Source: Lichtheimia corymbifera B2541
Taxonomy: Eukaryota > Mucoromycota > Mucoromycetes > Mucorales > Lichtheimiaceae
DNA length: 64,000 bases
Direction: 5' to 3'
Assembly: GCA_000697475.1 (NCBI GenBank)
Contig: JNEU01000826.1
Span: forward strand, 186,001-250,000
Part shown: one piece after another, positions 23,124 through 36,119 of the stretch
Layout: the number at the start of each line of letters is the position of its first letter
Numbering within the stretch: position 1 is the stretch's first letter
Made by a program: the position numbers and the translations under genes
Notes under the pieces: generated by a model
The model's input: only the letters and a program-made list of their open reading frames with translations
Databases searched by the model: none
Told to the model about the DNA's origin: nothing

Positions 23124-23954
23124 CCGACGTAGATATAGGCGATATCAACACAATGTAGAAAAAGCAAGAAGAAAAGGATCGAGATAGGACCGTCATATAA
23201 TATGGGGAGGTGTCTGATGTGGGTAAAAAACAATCTCACACAAATGTCTTCGTTCTAGCAAACAAATCTATCATATATCCACCGAAGAATGGGTGCATAG
23301 TCCAGGGGAGATAGATCCACGTGTACATGTAAAAAGCAAACAAATCAGACACCGCAAAATGCATTATCCGTTGACGCCGTTTTCTTGTTGTGAGCATTGA
23401 TTTGTGAAAGTTGATAATGTATTATGACGGCAGGATACTTGGTATTAAAGAACATGGCTCAATGTGTGTCAGTGGATATCGTTTAAGACGAGGATATGAT
23501 GAGGGAGGGGGCTGAGGAAAAGAGGTTCATTGAGGTGAGGTGTAGTGATGGCATTGTTTACGCAGTAACTTTTGGATGCTGATGAAGTGCTCTACAGAAG
23601 AGGAGATGGAAAATGGTAGACGTTCAGGTCAAGTTTATTCAATTACTAGGAGCAAATTACATATCGAATACAACATCTTTATTATCAATCTTGTCTATTT
23701 GAATGGATGAGCCTACATATGTATCATGAGCCATTGTCATTGCTTGTCATTTGATCCTGAAAGTCAGCACCGCATATGTGGCTGCAAATTGCATACCAGG
23801 ATGGATTTCATTTCAAAAGCAGCACAGTGATATTACGCGCGTCGCTTGAACTTGTTCCCTTTACGCATAAGGTATCCTATCCGCCTTCTACCTACATTCC
23901 CTTCACGATCCCAGCAGTAACGCCCATTCCCTGTTAGATACAACGACAAACAAT
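23124..23954. promoter_or_regulatory. Divergent promoter between protease and NPL4
   Basis: About 830 bp separate the two start codons. No other gene or specific site is recognised. Confidence 0.4.
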
Positions 23955-26296
23955 ATGGTACGTACACTTATAACTTGGGTCGATTGAGTGTCGCATGTAA
24001 CTTATTCCTTCATGTTTATGGGTCAAGTTGCTTCGTATTCGATCCAAGGAAGGCATGAGCCGCATTCAAGTCGAGGCAAGCGACACATTTGCCGATCTGG
24101 CTGAAAAGGTAAAATAGACAGGCGTGTAAAATATTATGCATTAACAGCTTTGGTAGATCGCTGCCACACTCCAACTTGCAGATGTCGATACGATCGCTGT
24201 AGGCGACTCACCCAAACCAGAGGCAGCGACACCTATCACAACCATGAGCGACAAGACTCTAGGCTCAGCCAACTTAAAGTAATATATCAGTCTCGTTTTC
24301 ATACGCATCCAACTCACATTCGCTGATCAGGCACGGTGATATCGTTTATGTGTCATATGCTGAAAAGCCGACAACGACTGAGGCAGCATCTTCAGCATCA
24401 ACAGCAGCAAACTCTTCAGAATTTATTCCAATGAATGAGCTCGCAAATATCAAGCAGGAGCCTGTGGATGATCTGCTCGAAAAGGAACGCGGTTTAATCA
24501 AACGTCCAAAGGATACCAAGTTGTAAGTGGCAAGAAGGATGATGACAAGTGATGGGTTCTAAACTCGTTTCTTTTCAAATTAGTTGTCGACACGGTGACA
24601 ATGCCATGTGTGATTATTGTATGCCTCTTGAGGTAAGTCTTTTATTGATGAATCACACGATGGGATGTATTAACAAGAGTATATTGCAAATAGCCCTATG
24701 ATGCTGGTTATTTGGAAGAGAACAAGATCAAGCACATGTCATTCCAGGCGTATCTTCGCAAGATTGATGCTGCCAAGCAAACGAGCGCACCATCTTCTAC
24801 AGTACTCAAGCACCTACCGCCTCTTGAAGAACCAGATTACAGAGTCAAGGTCCCATGTTCTGGTGGTCACGCACCTTGGCCGGAGGGTATTTGCACAAAG
24901 TGTCAACCCAGTGCCATCACACTTCAGAGACAGGCAAGTATGGCTATCATAGGAAGAGGTATCAATGACTGACACGTGGTTTAGATCTATCGAATGGTGG
25001 ATCACGTTGAGTTTGCGTCAGCTGGAGTCATCGATATCTTTTTGAATGCTTGGCGTGAATCGGGCACACAGCGATTTGGATATTTGATTGGACGATACGA
25101 GCCCTATACTGAAGTACCACTTGGCGTTAAGGCGGTAGTGGAAACAATCTATGAGCCACCACAAGAGGATCACATGGATGGTATTAAGCTATCGCTGCCA
25201 TGGGATGAAGAAGAGGCTATGGTGAATCGTGTCGCGGAAGCATGCGGGCTCAAGATGGTGGGCATGGTGTTTACGGATCTTATTGATGACGGCACAGGCA
25301 AAGGAACAGTGGTTGCGAAGCGACATGTGGATTCATACTTTATGTCATCACTCGAATGTGCATTTGCTGCTGATATGCAACGCCGTTATCCCAATCCCTG
25401 TCGACACTCGGCTACTGGAAAATATGGATCCAAGTTCTTGACATGTGTTATTTCAGGCGATACCGAAGGCAACATTGACGTCAAAGCATATCAAGTATCA
25501 GAAACAACCGTTGCCCTTAAGGAAGCTGACATCATTGAACCCAGTCGTAAGGCTTCAGTTATGCGTGTCCAAGAGAGTGTGCCTCATGAACGATACGTGC
25601 CTGAGGTGTTTTACAAGTTCAAGAATGAATATGGCGTTGTGGTGAAGCAATCGGCTAAACCTACGTTCCCTGTTGAATATCTCTTGGTTAATGTAAGTTG
25701 GGCTAATGGTTGCAAGGAATGGGATCGATATTCACGAGCGTCTATTGTCACAGGTCACACACGGTTTCCCACAAAGTCCCAATCCTTTATTCCATGCTAG
25801 CCCATGTTACAGTATTGAGAATCGCCACACGGGTGTACAAGATGTCAACACGCTTTCTCGATACTTGAATTCTTCCGGTGATCTCAAGCAGCTATTATCC
25901 GACTTTCATGTTTTGTGTTTCATTCGGAAGCTTAACATGCTCAATGATGACGAGTTTTCTGTTCTCTGCAACGTGGCAACCAAATCGGATGTGCCAGCCG
26001 AAGTACTAGAGCAACTCACTGGATGGAAAACCATGACTATGGTACTAAAGGAAGCAGGTATGTGCTTTGTTTATTCCGAAATAAGGGTAGAAAACACATA
26101 GCTGATCCAATCGTTTGGTTATAAAATAGAAGGAAACGCGCGGTTTAATACGCCATCGACACAATCGGCAACACCTTCCGGTGCCGTTACCCCTGCAACA
26201 TCTGACCTTGCTGAAGTTTCTTGTCGACACTGTACATTTGCCAATGCAGCTGGTGCTGTCAACTGCGAAATGTGCGGTTTACCTCTCAATGAATAG
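23955..26296 (+). CDS. NPL4: Npl4, ubiquitin-binding cofactor of Cdc48/p97
   Basis: Nine exons: 23955-23957, 24028-24108, 24157-24278, 24331-24522, 24584-24632, 24694-24933, 24985-25692, 25754-26057 and 26130-26296; 621 residues, against 580 in yeast and 608 in human. The N-terminal ubiquitin-like part (LLRIRSKEG) is followed by the Npl4 zinc finger ([12 protein letters not shown], then CSGGH and CTKCQPS) and the catalytically inactive MPN-like domain starting YRMVDHVEF and containing [14 protein letters not shown]-terminal NZF finger ([18 protein letters not shown]) is present, as in animal Npl4. The protein pairs with Ufd1 to recruit Cdc48 to ubiquitylated substrates. Two oddities: the ATG is the only coding part of its exon, and the intron after LQRQ has a GC donor (24934). 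Confidence 0.95.
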
Positions 26297-26971
26297 ATCA
26301 CTCATCACACACACACACACACACGCACATACATACACCTAGTACAATATCAAAACCCCCTTTTAACGACCTCGATCACCATTCGACTTGCTCCGTTACG
26401 ATAGCAATGTTTGCTCCTTTAACAAGAAAAATTATCCATTTCGCCATATTTCATGCATGGTTGTAGATCAATAATGAATCTTGTGTGAGTTTGAGGAGAG
26501 AGAGAAAGTTGTGAAGAGAGCAAAAGTGATTGGGCATTATCAACTGCACGTGTGGTTCTCCGAATAGTAAGTGCACATGTTGCATGCATACAGCTCTTGT
26601 ATACTTTGCATTGTCACGTTGCAGTGCAGATACTTTGATATTTATATGACGCTAATGTGTAACAATAATAACGATGAGGCGGGATGGGATGGCGCTATAC
26701 ACAGAGTTTAATAGTCATGCGAACGGGTATCAAGCATGACACATGTTCTCCTTGATCGAGGTAGCTTCTTTATTGGAACTTTTGGTCCAAGGTTGGTTGT
26801 ACTAAATATCAAGCATTGTGTATTTTTGGATCCTGGGATCAAGACATGAAATCATTCTTGGCAAAAAGGAAGAGATGTTTATTGCTATCTATAGATGATT
26901 TCCTTTTTTCTACAGATTTAACCAGAAAAGTGTAATAAGTGGGCTGAATCAATGATAGGGAAATCCGGATG
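26297..26971. other. Convergent spacer with CA microsatellite
   Basis: A (ca)n tract lies at 26305-26324, directly downstream of the NPL4 stop. The rest is AT-rich 3' sequence shared by two convergent genes; no gene is recognised. Confidence 0.6.
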
Positions 26972-28468
26972 TTACAAGTAGTAAGAGAAAAACAAAATGG
27001 GTGCAGCTAAAGCCATCCATGTAGTGAACGCCAAAGAAACGGTGGATGCTGCTGTGCTACCTGGTTGATCTGCAGAACCAGAACCTGATCCCGAGCCTGA
27101 GCTAGGGCTTGAAGATGAGTTGTTGCTGCTGCTGTTAGCTGATGGATGGGGATCAGCCTCGGTAGGGTACACGAATGATGATTCCCAGTAGGGCTGGGTG
27201 ATGTTCATGCACTCTTGTACAGTCACCACGTTGAATGTTTCTTGCAATTGGGGAAGCCATTTTTCAGCCATTGACACGGTCGAGTTATTGAGCTCATGTT
27301 CCTAAAGATATTACATAAATTGAGCAATAAGGCCAACGATAACAAGGATAGGATGATGCATGGATGACTTACCAAAATGATATGGCCTTGTTGATTATCG
27401 CTGCCATTCTTACGAGCTTCGATCCAACCGTTAAAGTACCCATCAACCGTATCAGGGCTGAGGTTACCGCCACCATCACCAGGCATGTTCCAGTCATTGG
27501 TATCTTCATCCCAAAGAACGGTACGCATGCCCATTTGCCATGCAATGGCACGTACACGATCATCAACATCACCATAAGGTGGACGCCAGCACTTTGGTGT
27601 TATATTTGTGGCCTCCTTGACAGCACGAAGGGACCAATAGAACTCGGCAACCACTTGTTCGTTTGATTGAGCCGTCATTTGAGGATGAGACCATGTGTGG
27701 ATGCAGATAACATGGCCATTATTTAGTGCGCGTTGAGCAGCTGCAGGATATGTCACAACGTTAGATCCAATATACTATGCATCAAATGTTAGGCTTCACG
27801 ACATGTATGTATGGTATGACAAGTATACGTCTTACAAATAGTGTGGCTGTTTGGTTGTGCTTGGCCAAAAAGTTGTAGAGGTTGGGCTCTGACCAAGATG
27901 ATGTGGCATTATCATCCGTGGGATTGAAGGGACCATCATCGTAGGTCAATCCCCAGTCACCAACTCGGGGACAATAATAGATATCTTCTGGCAAGTCGTT
28001 GGTCTTTGGCTTGACACAATTGGTAGCCGACCACCAGCAGTAAGGGTCAGCATTAGAATCGTATCCTGACATATCCAAATCACCGTTGGCTTTGGCTGTG
28101 TGAATGGTTGCGTTGGGTACTTTGCTCCAGTCAATGGATTGGATCACGTTTTGAATCTCAGGATGGTTCGTTGTTGGCTTTCCCCATGGCTCAGGGTATG
28201 CGCTTAGATTAAGTGTTTGCCTTGACAAGGTGTCTGTAATTTGAGGTCCATCACCTGATGGGTAGCTTGAAATTGTATCCGCAGGTTTTGGAAAATCCGG
28301 TAGCCATGTAGGAGATGCTTGAGGCAAAAGACCTGAGGAGGAAGATTCTGATGGTGCTGCTGCTGATGATGATGGTGTACCACCTTCCTGTTGACAAGAG
28401 CCCATTTGGACTGTGGATGACAACAAGGCAGTAATTGCAACTAAAATCCGGCTTCGAGTAGCCAACAT
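26972..28468 (-). CDS. Chitin deacetylase, probably GPI-anchored (NodB domain)
   Basis: Three exons (28468-27836, 27774-27373, 27301-26972) give 454 residues. Signal peptide residues lie at the N-terminus (ILVAITALLSSTVQMG), then a Ser/Pro-rich linker. NodB motifs appear in order: TYDDGP (catalytic base and metal Asp), HTWSHP (metal-binding histidines), RPPYGDVDDR, and DEDTNDWN. After the domain comes a Ser/Gly-rich stretch and a hydrophobic C-terminus (MALAAPILFFSYYL), typical of a GPI-anchor signal. The enzyme converts cell-wall chitin to chitosan, a major wall polymer in Mucorales. The start is the ATG at 28468 behind a TATA-like box. A decayed relative lies 4.6 kb away at 33081. Confidence 0.93.
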
Positions 28469-28538
28469 TGTAGCAAACAATAGGTATTAAAATAAAGAAA
28501 AAAGTGTTATGCCAGTGGAAAGGTTACTGATAGCCACC

Positions 28539-28546
28539 TTTTTATA
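28539..28546 (-). promoter_or_regulatory. TATA-like box of the chitin deacetylase gene
   Basis: tataaaaa on the minus strand, 71 bases before the start codon. It is consistent with a core promoter position in fungi. Confidence 0.45.
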
Positions 28547-30496
28547 TCTGTGCGCAATCAAATACCGCGGGATTGGAGAAGGAGTATACTAGCTGCGCCC
28601 TGTTTTTATTTATCTTGTGTGCCAAGGCACAACAGTTGCCATGATACAGTATTGCAAACCACTGCTTTGTTATTGATCTCCATCATCGTGGCTGTAGCGG
28701 TTGCTCTTTTTCCCGCTCCCTTTTCCATCACAAATTCACCCGTTTTGGATATTTTGTTCTTTGTTTACCTTGCACAGCTGTTGCACAGCCTCAGGAATAG
28801 AAAAAGGTTGATCCCATGCACTTCTTTTTTCGCCATATAACCTTTAGCTACTACCCCATTCTAAATAGAAAATGTCTTTTTTGAGAAACAAACGATTGAT
28901 GTCGTGTACACGATTGCACGGAACCTCCCGCTCGGATCGGCATAAACGACGGAGTGTGCTGTTGACATCCTACTTTTGGCACGTTAGTAAAGAGCATGAT
29001 AAGTAGCTATATCAATGTCACAGGAGACAGCCAGCCTAACGCAATCTTGTTTCGGATTGTAAGAATAGCATGTTCAAGTCCGTGGACATAAGGAAGAAGG
29101 CGTGATCAAGTATGGCAACAAGCCTCACACGTTGGTAACGTATACATGACAATGGGAGGAAGCAGATAAGGAAATAAAGGCGATCATTTTCATGTGAGCT
29201 ATTGTTGGCAGCACACCGTATATTTTGGCACGAGTATTTCATAAGAAGGTTACAAAGGTATTTGGGACCCTTCTCTTGTCAAGGATATCTTGGGCTTAAT
29301 AATAATCAATCTTATACGCTTATAGCATGTGCTCAACTCCTTTCGTCAGGGGGGATAAGAGAGGCGAGAGGTGGCGTTCGGTGAAAGTGTGAGACTTGTT
29401 TCATGCAAATGCGATGATCACACCTTACATGGATCCCAAAAGGAGTATGCGTGTAAAGAGGTATCTTGCATAAGGCGAGTATACCGTGTTATGTAAAGAT
29501 CCTTGTGATAATGACAATGTTGAATGGATTATAATTGGGGTATCCATGATATTCAAGGGCAGCAATTATAGCAAGAGGATCAAAGAATGAGTCTGTGCAC
29601 TAGCAAGTGTACCACACATTCATTGCCGAGATATGCCCTGTGCGTAAGTGATGAAGAAGCACGAGCGTCAAACAGCACCAATGAAGCCAAATGCCTATTG
29701 TTTGTAAAAAAGAGTAAACCAAAGTAATGGGGTGATAAGCACGGTTAAGGTAACAAATTGAGGAGCGGGGCTGCTCCGTTAATGTTACACATTTGATGTC
29801 GTGTTCCTCGCCAGCCCAGATATGCGGATGCATTTCTTTTCTTTTTTTAACCTCATGTCCTAAGAGGACCCAACAACAGCATCAATCAACAAGCAAAAGA
29901 AAGAGTGAAACTGTATTTTGATAACAATGATGATGGGTAAACCAAGATAAGGGTAATAGAGAGATCTAGGGTGTAATAATCGGAATCATGCGACAACCCG
30001 TAAAATCACATTTTGTGTATCCCCAGGGAAAAAGCATTGATCCACAAATCAATTCCTGACGATCCATCATGGCCCTTCATCATCGATGACGTCGTTTAGT
30101 GGAGGATGATGTGGGTCTGGAAGGAGGGGTTGTAAAGTAAGGTCGAGGGCGGGATTATGGAATCAATCAAGGGGTGGGACATTGGTTTACTTTCTTTGTT
30201 GTTGATGAGATGCATATCAATAGTATTGTAAAGAGTCGTCATTGTTCTGACCCATGTGAAGTGCACGCATAGTAAAAGAGATTGTGAATGTGATATGTGT
30301 TACTTTGAATGGTGGGGGCACCAACCAACCAACCAACAATGAATGAACATCCGAGAGAGTATTGTATCTCGTACGTGCACAACAACAAGAGTTGGTGTTC
30401 TCTTTCAAAGTCAGTATGAGCCCCAGGCCATCTTTCTTGTAGTTTGCTGAACCTTGTTCTCTTTCTCTTCCTCTTCCTTGATCCTTTCTTTCTCGG
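28547..30496. other. Two-kilobase divergent spacer, no gene recognised
   Basis: It lies between the chitin deacetylase and HMG-box starts. Short frames have no domains or consistent splice context. The last 70 bases before 30497 are tctttctc-rich, as expected of a leader. Confidence 0.45.
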
Positions 30497-32249
30497 ATGA
30501 TGCAGCTTTCTTCACCGATGCCTTCTCCAGTATCAGCTCTGCCATACTCTGGTCAACGAGATACAACAACGTTCCCTCCCAATGATACATCCACTGCTCC
30601 TCCTTTGGAATTACCGCCTATTCTCGATATGTCATCCCATTGCCATACTGCAACTACTACAGCTACTAGTATAGGTATTGTATATATACACACACACCCA
30701 TAACCACTCTCTCTCTCACCCCTTCTTGCGAAAGGGGGTTCACTTTGAAAAGCTTGCTCACAATTTTTTCCCTTTGCAGTCAACGGCCCGCCTTCACCAA
30801 CTTCACCACAAAAACCAGATGACAAACAACATGAGGAGTTGCTCATCTCGTCGTCGCCAGTGGCAATGTCAAGGTTGCAAGAAGCTGCTGTTGCACCTGC
30901 CTTTTTGGAACCTGCTCCGCAGTTAGACAATCATCGTATCAGCCACTATGAACCCGCGTTTCGACCATTGCTCTTTTCCACCTTTAAGGGCAATCCTTTC
31001 CGATCCTCCTCTACTACTTGTCATTCATCTAGCAGCGATACTGCTTCTACAGACTCATCCACATCCAATGGAAGCCAACGAAAGTGGAAATTTTTTACCC
31101 ATAAGATACCATCATTGCAAATACCCGTTCCTCGTCGATCTTTTCCAGTCCTTCAACCCAAGTCGCGTGGTGCTTCTTCATCATCATCCAAGGAAAACAA
31201 TCATCAGCAACATCATCGTACTACTCGTATCCAACAGCAACAGCATTCTAATCATCAGCCACAGCAACAAATCATGGAAAGAGATGATCAGCCCCAATAC
31301 CGAGATGTATATTCACCCATGTCACCTACAATGGCCTCTGCCTCTGCAGCAGCTGCAGCTGCCGCTGTAAAGCATCATCCAGGATCATCAGTGGCGGAAG
31401 CATTTCTCAAATGTCTACGCTTGTCGGGCTTACAACGACAATCAACCACGCCACCACCTCCTTGTTCATTGTCGTCATCCTCGTCATCAACACACAGTAG
31501 CAGCAGTGAAGATGAAACTGCATTGCTTGAAGAACAAGACCCTGCAACTCGATTAGCAGCTGAAGCATTAGCAGCTGCGTCAGCAGATGCGCATCACCGT
31601 GCGGCACAAGGTGAACAACTCGTATCACTTGTGATGCACCAAAAAAAGCGATCATCATCGTCGGGCCTGGATCACTCTCAATTTCTTACAAAGAACGCCC
31701 ATATTAAACGGCCACGGAACGCATGGATTCATGTAAACATAACCCACTCGTACACATATCCCTTAAAACCCCCTTGATACTAACATGCATTTGACGTTAT
31801 CCTAGTTCCGTTGCCATTATGGTCAAGCGCTTAAATCTCAGGATCCCACTCTACGAGCGGAAGAAATCTCAAAGTAAGTTGATGCACTTTTTGTGTGCAA
31901 CATTGTAACAATGTGCTAATACAATATTATCAAAAGACGTGCATCAAAACGTTGGGGTCGCTTGTCGGAGAAAGAAAAGAAACCATGGCATGCTCTTGCT
32001 GAACAAGAAAAATTAGCTCACAAGGAAGCCTTTCCTGAATATCGCTATTGTCCCAAGCGCCATTCTTCATCGTCAACCGCATCCTCCTCAACAACTTCAT
32101 CCACCCTTTCTTCATTGTCCACTCCTACCAGTGCTACCAAAGCAAACCAGCCATTGCATTTCCACCATGATATTGTTGACGCTCAATCAATGGTGAATGA
32201 TGATAATGGTAGTCACCGATACAAGAAGGCTAGAAGACGAACAAAATGA
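30497..32249 (+). CDS. HMG-box transcription factor (MATA_HMG type)
   Basis: Four exons (30497-30674, 30780-31732, 31806-31873, 31937-32249) give 503 residues. The long N-terminal part is rich in Ser, Pro, Gln and has an alanine run. The HMG box lies at about residues 368-440 (IKRPRNAWIHFRCH, then ISKRASKRWGRLSEKEKKPW, then HKEAFPEYRY). The KRPRNAWI start and absence of a second box fit the sequence-specific MATA/Sox class rather than nonspecific HMGB. The C-terminus is Ser/Thr-rich with a basic RRRTK end that may add nuclear targeting. Introns interrupt the HMG box twice. In Mucorales this class includes SexM/SexP, but the usual sex-locus neighbours (triose phosphate transporter and RNA helicase) are absent, so another regulator is more likely. 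Confidence 0.88.
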
Positions 32250-33080
32250 TCACGTCAACTTGATTTTCTTGTTGTACAAAAATTCAACATCACAGCACTC
32301 GCAACACATTTACACGCTCTCTGTATCCTCCGCATTGATCAAAACACTCATACCACAAAAACACGTACACTCTATCTGAAGGGACGACCCTCATCTCTCT
32401 CACATATATCACCCACCAACCAATTGTCTTTTTGATACCACTTTGATTACTACTTTGTGTTTGCTGAATTTGCTATTTAATCTTGAGTCGTTATACACAC
32501 ACACACACACACGCACACACACGCAACATGGTTTTGTTTTTGTTTAGGTTTACACCCCAAATCTTTCAACCCCCTTATTTCTTGCAAGACGCAATACAGA
32601 CCTTCTTTTCTTTTAACTTGGCCTATGGGAATATTGTTGTGATTTGCATTGATGCATACGTATAAAATGATGTTCGGGTACTCGGGTCTATCAAATCATC
32701 ACCCGCTCTCATATGGATTGATATCATCTATTACTGTTCTAGAAGGCATAAAAGTATCAACACGGGTGACATCCGATATTTATATAGCTATTCAAAGTGC
32801 ATGTTGGAGCGATCTTGGATCAAAGCTAGTCATTTTTTATTCAGCAGCAGCAATGATGTATGGTGTCTTTCACAAGAGATCACCCCAAGTCGAGAGGCGT
32901 GGTGTTACAAATGCCACTTGGCAATGACAACTTGTTCTTGCGCCTTGCTGTGCAGGGATAAGCCATGCACATCATGTGCCCAGAGCCACTTTTTAGAAGA
33001 GCCACTATAGATGCCATGGCCCAAAAAGGTGCAGATCCACAGGTATATTATATGCTGACATATCATAATGGTTCTCTTAG
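32250..33080. other. Spacer with CA microsatellite
   Basis: A (ca)n tract lies at 32493-32520. Sequence between it and the pseudogene has no recognisable coding match, although an earlier decayed part of the deacetylase pseudogene could lie within it. Confidence 0.4.
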
Positions 33081-33577
33081 GACGTCCACCATAAGGTGAT
33101 GTTGATGACCGTGTACGTGCTATTGCCTGGAAATGGGTATGCATACGATTCTTTTTGATCAAGTCAGCTTTGATTGGAGTCTCCCTGGTGGTCCTGGTGG
33201 TGATAACACGCCACCTTCCATCATTGATGGTTACTTTGAGGCCTGGATCCAAGCACGTAAGGACGGCACTGATAATCGACGTGGCCACATTATTATGGAA
33301 AGTAGCATAATATATGTGTATAGATATTGATAGGCTAACAACATGGTTGTCTTGGTTACAGCAATATGAGCATAGCAATGCATCAGTGTCCATGGCTGAA
33401 AAGTGGTTGCCCAAGATCAAACAAGTGTTCCGAGTTGTATCTTACACACAATGCATGAATATATCGAATCCATATTGGGAAGAAGGTTTTGTCTATCCAA
33501 CTGACGATGTAAAGGAACAATGTTGCTCTCACGCACACTCGATCGCATCCTTCCCACCACCACCACCATATCCATAA
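33081..33577 (+). pseudogene. Chitin deacetylase pseudogene (C-terminal half)
   Basis: The order of blocks matches the intact gene at 26972-28468: RPP then GDVDDRVRAIAW, then IDGYFEAWIQARKDGTDN, GHII, and finally SVSMAEKWLP and QCMNISNPYWEEGFVYPT. Three lesions are visible. The RPPY tyrosine codon is TAA (33092-33094), a one-base deletion follows the AIAW block, and the donor of the last intron is ga rather than gt (33298-33299), although its acceptor survives near 33361. The N-terminal half, including the catalytic TYDDGP and HTWSHP blocks, was not found. Confidence 0.85.
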
Positions 33578-33844
33578 TCATTAGCGCGCTTACTTTGGCC
33601 AGTGCCATCTATTATATTATGTAAATCATTCATCTGTATACATATAGTAAAATCATCCTCTTTATTCAAGCATTAGCCTATGTTATTGGGACAGAGGTGA
33701 TCCAAATTTGGTAAATCTGGTGGAATTCCTTGTGTGATGTGAAGCGCCGCTCTTTTGTTGCTGCTGCATCTTGGATTTTCCTTTTCCAGCCATTCTTCTT
33801 TCTCTTTCTCTTTCTCCCACTCAATCGTGTAGGCACCACCCCTC

Positions 33845-35760
33845 ATGACCAACTCCTACAGCCTTTCAGACTGCTCAAAAAAGCGCGTGTGCTACTTTTA
33901 CGATCGTATGTTATTATCCTTCACGACATTTCAATATCGTCATATATCAACCTCCATTTGTGATCCAATGTAGATGACGTTGGAAACTTCAGCTACGGTC
34001 CAGGTAGGATTACGGCAACAAGTGCACCAATGGGTCGTTCTCACAAGGTTGTACTACTCTAGGTCACTATATGAAGCCGAAGCGTATGCATATGGTGCAC
34101 AACATGGTGGTGAATTACGGCCTGTACAATAAAATGGACATTGTGGTATGTACGCGCTTGTCATTGAGATAAGGATAAGGGTATGGATAGCTCACTCCTC
34201 GTTAAAGAAACCAGTGCGAGCATCCGCTTTTCAAATGACACGGTTCCACTCGGACGAGTATATCAACTTTCTTCAACGAGTGACTCCTGACAACTTGGAG
34301 CATTTGGCAGTACAACATGGCGGGCTTGAACAGGGGATTGCACGATGTAAGTCCACAGGTCTCTGTTATTTTCCACCCGTATGACTGATTTGATCCATTG
34401 TTATAGTCAATGTTGGGGAGGATTGTCCGGTGTTCGAAGGCTTGTTTGAATTCTGTTCTATATCAGCAGGGGGCACTATTGGTAAGCGTTCACCACACAC
34501 AAATTACGTACCATGTTGCTGATCATGCATTGCCATGAATAGGTGCTGCCAACAAGCTATTGAATGGAGAAGCTGATATTGCTATCAATTGGTCCGGTGG
34601 CTTGCATCACGCAAAAAAGACAGAGGCATCTGGTTTTTGTTATGTGAATGATATCGTACTGGGTATCCTTGAATTGCTCAGGTAAAGGATATTTCAATCT
34701 CCTCCGGTTGGACGGCAGGCTCACTTTTCGTCATTTGACAGGTACCACCAACGAGTCTTATATGTGGACATCGATGTGCATCATGGTGATGGTGTCGAAG
34801 AAGCTTTTTACACAACGGATCGGGTCATGACATGCTCCTTCCACAAATTTGGTGAATTCTTTCCAGGCACGGGTGACATCAAGGTAAGACAATGGTTGAT
34901 TGTGTGGGGGATTTTGGAAAACAAATACCAATCGTATTGGTTGTTCAGGACACCGGATTAGGGAAGGGCAAACATTATGCAGTGAACGTGCCTTTGAGAG
35001 ATGGTATCGATGACGACACGTACAAGAACGTTTTCCGACCGGTAAGTATCCAAGTGATCATACAAATGCTCGAGGCTCATAAGAAAAAAAATATAGATCA
35101 TAAAGCATATCATGGAATGGTATCGACCCGGTGCTGTGGTACTGCAATTAGGTGGTGACTCTTTAGCAGGCGATCGATTGGGATGCTTCAACTTATCTAT
35201 GCGTGGTCATGCGTCCTGTGTGGAGTTTCTAAAGTCATTTAATGTTCCGATGATCATGGTCGGCGGTGGTGGCTATACAATCCGCAACGTTGCACGAACT
35301 TGGACATATGAGACTGGCTTGGCCTTGGGCGAGGATCTATCTCAGAACGAATTGCCATTCAACGACTATTTCGAATACTATGGCCCTGAATACAAATTGG
35401 ACGTGCCTTCCAACAATATGGCGAATCACAATACACGAGAATACCTTGAAAAAATCATGTGAGTTGACACAAAGAGAATTGGAGGATCCAATAACTAGGA
35501 AACTGACTTTTTGTGTAAAGTGCCAAGATCATTGATAACCTTCGCCAATTACCCTTCGCACCCTCTGCAGAAGTTCAAGGTACAGTATCAAGACATACAT
35601 ACATGTTGATATGCAAAGGGCTAATGTAAATCACTCACTTTATGCAGAGGTCCCTCGGGATATGGATTTGGATGTGGAAGGAGAAGATAGCGAACACGAT
35701 GAAGCAGATGCCCGCCAAACCCAACGACATCGTTTAGAACGAATGGGTATATCAGTGTAG
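33845..35760 (+). CDS. Class I histone deacetylase (Rpd3/Hos2 type)
   Basis: Eleven exons: 33845-33905, 33974-34003, 34063-34145, 34208-34346, 34407-34481, 34543-34681, 34742-34883, 34949-35041, 35097-35458, 35521-35579 and 35648-35760; 431 residues. The arginase-like deacetylase fold is complete: [11 protein letters not shown], the active-site GGLHHAKK pair of histidines, zinc-binding [43 protein letters not shown] and the GGGGYT loop. The C-terminal tail is short and acidic, ending RMGISV. Such enzymes remove acetyl groups from histone tails in nuclear corepressor complexes. Whether it belongs to the Rpd3 or Hos2 branch needs a tree. The second exon is only 30 nt. Confidence 0.95.
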
Positions 35761-36119
35761 TAGAATCATTTAATATTATAACAGAGTTGCATTCATGTTT
35801 TCAACGTCCAATCTCGTATCGTTTGCTTCATGCTTTGTTTGTTACCTTAAAAGTGTATAACATCAATGGCATCAGTACGTTTGTCATTACAATCACATCC
35901 ATAAATTTTATTGCTTCCTGCAAATCTTCAGTGCATGCTAGTGAGGGAAGGATCCAAATATGGGAGAAGCATTGGGTAATTCATATATAAACAACAGCGA
36001 TTCTATTGAAAACAGCAAATATGGGGGAATGCAATAGATGAAATCTTTGACTATGTAACAACGGAAGGAAATGGCTATCTGAGCGATGAAAAGGATGCAT
36101 AGGATGCTGTGCGTTGGGT

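Noticed and set aside
30497..32249. This is the Mucorales sex locus
   Set aside because: Only the HMG box fits; the triose phosphate transporter and RNA helicase genes that normally flank it are absent.
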